Assembly (NCBI RefSeq): GCF_023806125.1
Contig: NZ_JAMSKT010000009.1
Coordinates: 1 to 64,000, forward strand
DNA length: 64,000 nt
Origin: Clostridium caldaquaticum
GTDB taxonomy: Bacteria > Bacillota > Clostridia > Clostridiales > Clostridiaceae
Direction: 5' to 3'
Within the stretch, counting starts at the first letter, position 1. Every line of letters begins with the position of its first letter. Below the pieces are notes generated by a model that saw only the letters and a program-made list of their open reading frames with translations, was not told the origin of the DNA and searched no databases. A program made the translations under genes and the position numbers. This document shows, one piece after another, positions 57,760 to 64,000 of this stretch.

Positions 57760-59637
57760 TTACATTTTCACAAATATCCTATATTTCTTCCCATCAATTT
57801 TTTTATCTATAATTTTATAACCGAACCTCTTGGTAATCTGTCTTGAAAATTCTATATGACTTAAAGGCTGCAGATTATTATTTAAGCAAAACTCCAAATA
57901 ATTCTTATAGACATTTTTCGTTGGCTCATTTTCCACTTGTGTTTCATATTCTTCATAAAACTCAATAATTGGATTGTTGGTCTTCTCATATTCTTTAAGC
58001 TCATGCTCCACTTGTATGGATTTTGTGAACTTTTTATTTTGTAGGATTCTTTTAAGCCCCTTTAAACCCAGTAAAATCAAATATTCCATTGACTCTTTTG
58101 TCCTTAATTCATATTTAATATCTGGTCTGAAATCAGGATCATCTGCTGTAAACTTTGCCTTAAACGGAATTATAAGAAGTCTTCTTTGGACAGCTCCTGT
58201 TTTATCTTTAACCCTTGGAACATTATTTGCTGAAAATAAAAGCTTGGAATAATTATTAAACTCAAACGGATCTTTGCCTTTTCTTTCTGCATTAACTCTA
58301 TCTCCTGTAACAAGTTTTTTGAACATTGAAGGCTCTGCAATAAATTCATCTCCAATGTCATCACCAATATTTGCAAGCTTTCCAAATAATTCTGCTGTTT
58401 TAAATCGCTCTCCCAGTTCCTTTAAATCAAGAGCAGCAATATTAGAAATACCTATAAGTGTAGTTACCATATCCAAAAATGTTGATTTCCCATTTTGTTT
58501 TTCACCAGTTAAAATGAAAGCTTTTCCAATTTCATTTCTTCTATAAAATGTGTATCCTATAAGTTCTTCAAGTACACTTCTAATTTCAGCATCATTGCAG
58601 CTGATTTTATCTAAGGTTTTATCTGCTAATTCGAAATAAGCATTTGGGTTATAATCCCACGGAATTTTGTTAGTGATGATAAAATCTGGAGAATGTTCTG
58701 TAAAAGAATCATCTATTATGTTATAAATTCCATTGTTAAATGCTATGCGATTATAATCTTCAAAGCTTTGAATAACGTTATTAGTAATAAGTTCTAGGTA
58801 ATTTATAGTTTCATTCCTCTTTGCTTTATTAAGCTCTGGTAAATGTTTAATCATAGCTGATTCTATTTCTAAGTAGTTACTTATATAAACACCATCTTTG
58901 TATATATGAAGTTGATTGTTTATCTTTATAATATGTTCCTCATCCCTTATAAATCTTGCAAACTGGTCATGAAGAAATTTTGACTTATGATAAAAAGACT
59001 GTTTTAAAAATGCCTCATCACGAAGTATTGTATCTATTTCTCTTTGTTCTAATGGGTCTTTTAAAATATATTTATTTATGATATTTATAATGTTTTTAAT
59101 ACTATCCTTACTAAAACCTTCTGATTGAAGGGTTAATATATAATTGAATAATGCTTGATTTCTTCCCTCTCCTTCTTTCATATTTAAAAAATCCGGTGCT
59201 GTTTTTAATGGCCTTAGCCATTCTGGAAGATAGTCAACTTCATCTGTTTTGTTTAACCATCTTCTTGTTACCCCATTTACTCTCAATGGCACAATACAAT
59301 TCTTTGAGCCAAGTCCTATGTCAATTGTTACTCCTAAAGGAGTCTTTGTCTTAATTTTTCTTGTTTTTAAATCTGTGTTTTTAAAATAAAAATGCATCCC
59401 TCTATCTGTCTTTAATATGCAGCATTTAATATTTAAATCTGTTATTATGTTTTTTACAATATCGGCTTCTTTCTTTAAATCAAAATCTATTTGAACAATA
59501 TCATCTTGTAGTACTGCTCCGTAATCTTTACCTGTTTTTCTTATATAGTCATAACAATAAAATTTATTTCTATCTTTATATTCCTCTAAAGGTTTTTTAC
59601 CTTTTAAAGGAATATATCCCTTAAAAATGTTTATAAT
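57760..59637 (-). CDS. Phage primase-helicase (D5/P4 family), non-AUG start
   Basis: The ATG at 59397 gives 545 residues: D5_N region, Walker A LTGEKQNGKSTFLD near 290, and an SF3 helicase C-terminal part (NNYSKLLFSANNVP, RRLLIIPF). However, the same frame stays open upstream to a TGA at 59641-59643 and encodes about 80 further residues (GYIPLKGKKPLEEYKDR; DIVQIDFDLKKEADIVKNI; CILKTDRG), which match the normal N terminus of these primases. No ATG, GTG or TTG occurs there; ATT 59637 or ATA 59634 follow a strong AAGGTGGTG site, so a rare start codon is likely. It acts in phage DNA replication. Confidence 0.82.
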   Translation of the reverse strand: MINIFKGYIPLKGKKPLEEYKDRNKFYCYDYIRKTGKDYGAVLQDDIVQIDFDLKKEADIVKNIITDLNIKCCILKTDRGMHFYFKNTDLKTRKIKTKTPLGVTIDIGLGSKNCIVPLRVNGVTRRWLNKTDEVDYLPEWLRPLKTAPDFLNMKEGEGRNQALFNYILTLQSEGFSKDSIKNIINIINKYILKDPLEQREIDTILRDEAFLKQSFYHKSKFLHDQFARFIRDEEHIIKINNQLHIYKDGVYISNYLEIESAMIKHLPELNKAKRNETINYLELITNNVIQSFEDYNRIAFNNGIYNIIDDSFTEHSPDFIITNKIPWDYNPNAYFELADKTLDKISCNDAEIRSVLEELIGYTFYRRNEIGKAFILTGEKQNGKSTFLDMVTTLIGISNIAALDLKELGERFKTAELFGKLANIGDDIGDEFIAEPSMFKKLVTGDRVNAERKGKDPFEFNNYSKLLFSANNVPRVKDKTGAVQRRLLIIPFKAKFTADDPDFRPDIKYELRTKESMEYLILLGLKGLKRILQNKKFTKSIQVEHELKEYEKTNNPIIEFYEEYETQVENEPTKNVYKNYLEFCLNNNLQPLSHIEFSRQITKRFGYKIIDKKIDGKKYRIFVKM

Positions 59638-59824
59638 TTTTCACCACCTTTTGGTAAGAAATACATAGTAAAAATATAATTTTTCTTCCCATTTTCGTAT
59701 ATATTTTGGGTTGTTTAGCCATCAAAATATATAGTTTTATTACTAAAAATCATCTTAAAATTAGTATTAAATTGTTTTAAAATAACCCCTTTTGGGTAGT
59801 AACTTCCCAAATTCCTATAATTTT

Positions 59825-61516
59825 TTATCTGATTTCACCAACAAAATCTTCAATTCTTTTCTTTGCTAAATTTATATACCACTCTTTATCAAGGCGTCTT
59901 GGGACTCTTTTTTCTATAACACTGTCATTTACTATAAAACATCTATCAGGTGTATTTGCTATTTTTTCAACTCTGCCATTAGGCTTTACTTTAAATACCC
60001 CTTTATCCTCCTCATTCTTTGATGCAAAAACTCTTAAAGTTTTTTCTGCTAATGGTTTATCCCCATAAAGAGCATGAGAATATTTATAAGTAAGCTTTAC
60101 AACCTTTTGAAACATTAAAAGCTCCTTACATTCCGTTATAGTTTTTTCAACTGGAAAACAGTCTATAAAATATTTCTTTAAAGCTAAGTTTATTATAGGC
60201 AGGTCATTATCAATACTATTTAGTTCCTTAACATAGGCACCTTTGGATTTAAAACTGCCGTCTTCTTTAATAATGATGTAGTTATTTACATCCTTTTGAT
60301 ATATCTTCTTAAAGATTTCAAAATCAAGTTTCATATAAGTCCTATCTTCCCACTCCATGCAGATTTCTTTAATTTTATCTAAATCCGATTTCCTTTTTAT
60401 TTTTCCTATTAAACCATCAGTATTGGACTGAATTAAAGTCCAATGCGGTTCTAGCCTTTCTATTAAATCTAAAAGTAAAAGCTGTCCTGCTACGCATACA
60501 TTATTAGCCTGTCTTGGGTCATAAAGGTTATTGTATTTGTATTTCATAGCACCATAGGTACTGTTTAGAACAATTTTATAAGGCTGCTGCATTGGGTTCT
60601 TTTCAGCCTTTAACTTTATACGTTCCTTATATATTTCTTTATAAAATGTTGGGTCTTCTACATTCCTTGATAAAAATCCATACTCTATCATCAAAGACGG
60701 GTAAAATGAAACTACATCTACATTTAAAAGAATTCCTTCACCTGTATATTTTTCTTTTGCACCATGAAGCCCACCCCATGCAAATACATGCGGTACACCA
60801 CTTATATTTATTTCTAATGATTTATCATAACTGTGATTACTTGAATTTTTGTACCAATCAAGAACTTGTTTATATTTATTTATTTTTAAATTACTTGGTA
60901 TATCCAAATTAAACTCATCAGAGCGATTTATTTTATTTGCTTTTAAAATAACTGCTGCAAGCTGAGCCTTTGTTTTACTTATATATTTAAGCGGCAGTTT
61001 AAAAGCTTTAAGTAAAGCTATATGACTATCAAATTCCTCTTTACGATGTAAAAATATTTCTATAGTCTGCTCAACATCATGGGTACAGTATTTTACTACT
61101 TCCTCTAATTCTTCTTCTGTTAACTTTCTATCTATTGAAAAGCTTACAGTGCTTTCTCTTATGTCATTTCCCATAAATCCTTCTAGTTCTTTTAAACCGT
61201 GAGTTGTTGTCATAATATCAAATTCATAAAGTTGAATTTTTTGAAATAGAGAACTATACTGCCAGCCTTGATTTTTTTCTGCTATAATGAAACTGGAGAT
61301 ACTATGTGGGTCAAAACCGCAAAGGATACCTTTTAAAATATACTGATCATAATGATGGCTGTTATAGCCAATCCAGATATGTTCTTTATGTTCTTCATAA
61401 AATGATGCTAATTTCTTAGCATCATTTATAAAGACATATTTTTGATGATTAACAGGATCTATTACGACGAAGAGCCAATCTTGCAGGAAAACCTCTGCGT
61501 CAAAGAATAGAATCAT
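59825..61516 (-). CDS. Family B DNA polymerase
   Basis: A 563-residue phage polymerase with 3'-5' exonuclease and polymerase domains. Exonuclease: FFDAEVF (Exo I), YNSHHYDQY (Exo II), YCTHDVEQT (Exo III). Polymerase: NVDVVSFYPSLM (motif A), KIVLNSTYGAMK (motif B) and SNTDGL (motif C). In motif C the first Asp of the usual DTD is Asn. There is no obvious TPR1/TPR2 insertion of the protein-primed class, which agrees with the primase gene next to it. It ends the early replication block. Confidence 0.9.
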   Translation of the reverse strand: MILFFDAEVFLQDWLFVVIDPVNHQKYVFINDAKKLASFYEEHKEHIWIGYNSHHYDQYILKGILCGFDPHSISSFIIAEKNQGWQYSSLFQKIQLYEFDIMTTTHGLKELEGFMGNDIRESTVSFSIDRKLTEEELEEVVKYCTHDVEQTIEIFLHRKEEFDSHIALLKAFKLPLKYISKTKAQLAAVILKANKINRSDEFNLDIPSNLKINKYKQVLDWYKNSSNHSYDKSLEINISGVPHVFAWGGLHGAKEKYTGEGILLNVDVVSFYPSLMIEYGFLSRNVEDPTFYKEIYKERIKLKAEKNPMQQPYKIVLNSTYGAMKYKYNNLYDPRQANNVCVAGQLLLLDLIERLEPHWTLIQSNTDGLIGKIKRKSDLDKIKEICMEWEDRTYMKLDFEIFKKIYQKDVNNYIIIKEDGSFKSKGAYVKELNSIDNDLPIINLALKKYFIDCFPVEKTITECKELLMFQKVVKLTYKYSHALYGDKPLAEKTLRVFASKNEEDKGVFKVKPNGRVEKIANTPDRCFIVNDSVIEKRVPRRLDKEWYINLAKKRIEDFVGEIR

Positions 61517-61521
61517 ACCTA

Positions 61522-61977
61522 TTAAACCTCAAATACTTCAGTAATTTTAAAAGTTTTAAATCCTTTGTTGGTTTCCCCATACTCTACTGCATATTCTAAA
61601 TTGCCGTCAATTGCTTCATGGATATCAAGTATCAAATCATAGTATTGTGAAAAACTTTCAAACTCTACTTCTATTCCAGCTTCAAGAGATCTTAAAAACT
61701 CATTAGCATTATGAAGTCCGAAAGCTGTGTTTATAACTTGGTTCATAAACAATATGGAATTTTGATATTCGCCAGATAAAATTTTCATCCAGCAGGATAA
61801 CATAGGTTTACCTGTCTTTGACTCTACAAGTTCCATTTTTTCAATCTTTACCTCATATGTTCCAAGAGGTACATCTTTATATTGTCCTTCTCCTGTTCCT
61901 ACATTTTTTAAATCTTCCTTTAACCCCTTAATATCAAATTCCTTATCAAACTTTGCGAATAAATTTTTTGTTGCCAT
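61522..61977 (-). CDS. DUF669 protein (putative ssDNA-binding)
   Basis: A 151-residue DUF669 protein: PLGTYEVKIEKMELVESKTGKPMLSCWMKILSGEYQNSILFMNQVI is typical. The family is thought to bind ssDNA and is found between recombinase and polymerase genes in phages; experimental proof is limited. It is 5 bp upstream of the polymerase gene. GAGGAGATAATA precedes the ATG. Confidence 0.85.
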   Translation of the reverse strand: MATKNLFAKFDKEFDIKGLKEDLKNVGTGEGQYKDVPLGTYEVKIEKMELVESKTGKPMLSCWMKILSGEYQNSILFMNQVINTAFGLHNANEFLRSLEAGIEVEFESFSQYYDLILDIHEAIDGNLEYAVEYGETNKGFKTFKITEVFEV

Positions 61978-61999
61978 TATTATCTCCTCCTAAAATTTA

Positions 62000-63601
62000 T
62001 TATTTTCTAGAGCGTCTGCTCTTTTTTACTGGTTCTTCTGTTTCAGATACAGTTGTATCCCCTGCTTCTGTTGCTGTATTATTAGAAGTATCTGCTCCTT
62101 CAGCCGCTACTGTTTCTGATTTAGAATAAGTTTTTACACCTTCCTGAGCATCTTCTAAAACTTTCATGAATTCATCCTTATCAAGCTTTACTCTTGGAAC
62201 TTTAAAATTAAATCTGCCGCCGCCGAAGATGTTTTCTTTCTTTTCAAGCTGCAAGTATCTTTCTTCTCCATCCATAAAGGCTCTTACAGTTAAATCTACT
62301 GTTCCTGCTAAAACATTAGCTATTTTTTCATTAATATTAGGTTTTATGGTTGTAAGCTTAGCTCCATTTTTTAGTGTTATTTCTATAGTTACTTCCTTAG
62401 AAATATAAATTATTTGATATCCTAAATTCTTAAGTCTTTTTATGGCTGATAAATATTCAGTTCTAACCATATCCCATCCTTTACCAAAACCTGCATCCTG
62501 CTCATGGTCTATTCCTAACTTGTTATACATATAAAGCCTGCAGTGTTCATATAAGTCCTCAACTAAATCAATGCACACTCTTTTGAAAGTGTTATCTTTC
62601 TTTTCAAGCTCTGTAATAACATCTAAAAATACTTCCCAAGCCATTTTGACTTTTTTAAGTCTTCCTTCAAAAGTTACTTCATCAGCTATCCTTAAAACTG
62701 GGCTTGTGGTATTATCTGTATTTCCATCAGTATTTAAGAATAATAAATCATCGAACTGATCAACAAAAGTTGATTTTCCAATGTAACTGTCAGCATATAT
62801 CCACATATCCGGATACCTGTCTATTTGCAGTTCTCTCCTAACATTTTGCGGTAATAACATATATGTTTGTCCTCCTTCACAATAACTTTGATATTCACAC
62901 CAATCACAAAGTCTTGATGGTGTTTTTTCATATTCTTTTTCATTAATAATCTCCTGGCATCTTAGCTTAAATTCTTGAACCTTAGATTCATCATATGGAA
63001 TTTGAATTACCTTAACTTCCATAGCTTCTAAAGTTTCATGAAGCCTTTTTCTAAACTGATATAAATCCTCAGTCTTCCTTTGCCTTATAGCTGTTTTAGG
63101 AATAAAAATAAATCCTATTTCCGATACCTTAAAGCCGAGTTTTTCTAAGTAATACCTATATAAGTGCAGCTGTTTTGACTCCAGATAATGCTCTATATTA
63201 TTGCTGTATTTAAAGTCATAAATGCTAAGACTTCCATCCTGTGTTTGAATAATAAAGTCTACAAATCCTATAAATTCTGGAAAATCAATTTTAAACTCAT
63301 ATTTTTCTGTCGGCTCTTTATTATGAAGCATTGTATTTATTACAATCTGAGCCTTTTTTACTAATGATGTAAGCTTAATTACTTCATTTACATGAGCATC
63401 AGTAATAACCGGATACTGATTATAATAATATTGCTCCATTGCCTCTATACCTTCCTCAATCCCAAGATGTAAAGCTGAACCTGCAATTAAAGCATTATCT
63501 GCTGTTGGTGAAGGTATTGTTCTTAATTTGTCTTTATATCGCAGTTTGAATTGGTACTTACACTTTTCAAAGCATTCAACTCTGCTGTGGGAAAATTGCA
63601 C
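62000..63601 (-). CDS. Cas4-like nuclease fused to a Sak4-like AAA domain
   Basis: A 533-residue fusion. Residues 1-245 are a PD-(D/E)xK nuclease of the PDDEXK_1/Cas4-RecB type: SHSRVECFEKCKYQFKLRY, AGSALHLGIEEG, VDFIIQTQDGSLSIYDFKYSN and a cysteine cluster CDWCEYQSYC with C10. From 255 on is a RecA/AAA-like domain of the Sak4 (AAA_24) type: MWIYADSYIGKSTFVDQF (Walker A), VCIDLVEDLYE (Walker B), IYISKE. The C-terminal 40 residues are low-complexity and basic. GTG start after GAGGAGGTGCTGAT. It likely performs end resection and annealing in phage recombination. Confidence 0.85.
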   Translation of the reverse strand: MQFSHSRVECFEKCKYQFKLRYKDKLRTIPSPTADNALIAGSALHLGIEEGIEAMEQYYYNQYPVITDAHVNEVIKLTSLVKKAQIVINTMLHNKEPTEKYEFKIDFPEFIGFVDFIIQTQDGSLSIYDFKYSNNIEHYLESKQLHLYRYYLEKLGFKVSEIGFIFIPKTAIRQRKTEDLYQFRKRLHETLEAMEVKVIQIPYDESKVQEFKLRCQEIINEKEYEKTPSRLCDWCEYQSYCEGGQTYMLLPQNVRRELQIDRYPDMWIYADSYIGKSTFVDQFDDLLFLNTDGNTDNTTSPVLRIADEVTFEGRLKKVKMAWEVFLDVITELEKKDNTFKRVCIDLVEDLYEHCRLYMYNKLGIDHEQDAGFGKGWDMVRTEYLSAIKRLKNLGYQIIYISKEVTIEITLKNGAKLTTIKPNINEKIANVLAGTVDLTVRAFMDGEERYLQLEKKENIFGGGRFNFKVPRVKLDKDEFMKVLEDAQEGVKTYSKSETVAAEGADTSNNTATEAGDTTVSETEEPVKKSRRSRK

Positions 63602-63888
63602 ATCAGCACCTCCTCTGTGAGTTTTTTAAATTCTTCAAATCCTTTAGGGTATAAAATTATTCCAATGCCTCCTGCTGCATTTATGTTTTTTATGTTTAAC
63701 TTTTGAAGTTCTGTTGGTTTTCCTTTTTCTGCTTTCAGCTCAATTGCTAGAAAAACTCCATTTATACAGCAGATTAAATCTGGAATACCACTTCTTTGGA
63801 ATCCACCTCCAAAAACTTTAAAATACCATGTTTTTGAAAGTGATTTTAAATATCTTATAACTTTAGTTTGAAACTGCTTTTCTGTCAT
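63523..63888 (-). CDS. VRR-NUC nuclease, prophage A
   Basis: A 121-residue VRR-NUC protein: QRSGIPDLICCINGVFLAIELKAEKG gives the GIPD and E-x-K residues of the PD-(D/E)xK site. It is longer than the prophage B copy by an extra C-terminal 30 residues that overlap the next gene by 79 nt. Its ATG overlaps the helicase stop codon (ATGA). Confidence 0.88.
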   Translation of the reverse strand: MTEKQFQTKVIRYLKSLSKTWYFKVFGGGFQRSGIPDLICCINGVFLAIELKAEKGKPTELQKLNIKNINAAGGIGIILYPKGFEEFKKLTEEVLMCNFPTAELNALKSVSTNSNCDIKTN

Positions 63889-64000
63889 AACATCACCTTT
63901 TCAAATAGCTCTACTGTAAAATCCCGCCTTTCCTTTAGTACTTCAAGTATCTTTTCTTCTATGCTGTTTTCTGTAATAAGATAGTAGTAAAAGCAGGTCC
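63885..64000 (-). CDS. SNF2-type helicase, C-terminal end (partial)
   Basis: The right edge contains the last 38 codons of a minus-strand gene. The readable end is YYYLITENSIEEKILEVLKE and then RRDFTVELFEKVML before TGA at 63887-63885. The pattern matches the end of SNF2 helicases, as in HIIAKGTIDEDVM of the prophage B helicase. The rest lies outside the window. It shares 4 nt with the VRR-NUC start. Confidence 0.75.
   Translation of the reverse strand, partial: TCFYYYLITENSIEEKILEVLKERRDFTVELFEKVML

Noticed and set aside
59630-59760. 33-codon and 11-codon ORFs ahead of the primase gene
   Set aside because: No convincing ribosome binding site for the longer one. They are mentioned only as possible coupling ORFs for the rare primase start.

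Overview
The window is AT-rich DNA with strong GGAGG-type ribosome binding sites, a guanidine riboswitch, an HK97-type phage gene repertoire close to that of clostridial prophages, and a Spo0E-like sporulation phosphatase. This points to an endospore-forming Clostridium or close relative. Almost everything is encoded on the minus strand, so genes are transcribed from high to low coordinates; the one clear plus-strand gene is an ImmA-type metalloprotease at 17484-17999.

Layout. (1) 1-2260 is host chromosome: a radical SAM protein, a B3/B4-domain protein, and a Gdx-type SMR guanidinium exporter behind a guanidine-I riboswitch with its own terminator and promoter. (2) 2357-17311 is a truncated prophage (called B here). 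It keeps VRR-NUC, SNF2-type helicase, a late sigma-like regulator, HNH, a cos-like element, a ParB-methylase, terminase, portal, HK97 protease, capsid and head-tail genes, and it stops right after the major tail protein. It has no tape measure, lysis, integrase or polymerase genes. (3) 17484-20972 holds the orphan ImmA protease and a type II restriction-modification operon (Xre regulator, C5 methyltransferase, AlwI-like nuclease). (4) 21224-26159 is a six-gene operon for an apparently uncharacterised RiPP: a radical SAM enzyme with no auxiliary-cluster cysteines, two GNAT-like proteins (one fused to a PqqD-like leader-binding domain), a 62-residue Cys-free precursor ending in an aromatic-rich tail, an ABC exporter and a small DUF3784-like membrane protein. 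(5) 26546-64000 is a second, much more complete prophage (called A), running off the right edge. It has tandem large serine recombinases, endolysin, holin, a complete siphovirus tail with a -1 frameshifted chaperone, head genes with a ClpP-type maturation protease, terminase, a cos-like element and a replication module (family B polymerase, D5-like primase-helicase, DUF669, Cas4-like/AAA fusion, VRR-NUC, helicase).

How the parts relate. Prophages A and B are siblings. Their terminases, neck proteins and tail tube proteins are near-identical to closely similar and in the same order, while portal, protease and capsid have diverged or been exchanged. Accessory genes sit in the structural modules as classic morons with their own promoter and terminator: a two-gene P-loop module and an EVE-like gene in B, an Xre-DUF5680 gene and an orphan gene in A. 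Prophage A also carries an amidoligase/gamma-glutamylcyclotransferase pair, a Spo0E-like gene, a free-standing homing endonuclease, and a C5 methyltransferase interrupted by an intein exactly at its catalytic cysteine.

The strongest candidates for undescribed biology are the RiPP operon, the self-contained two-gene module at 7885-8927, and the amidoligase pair. No CRISPR array, rRNA or complete tRNA was seen. Several start codons given here were moved from the longest possible ORF to the position with a proper ribosome binding site, and this is stated in each entry.
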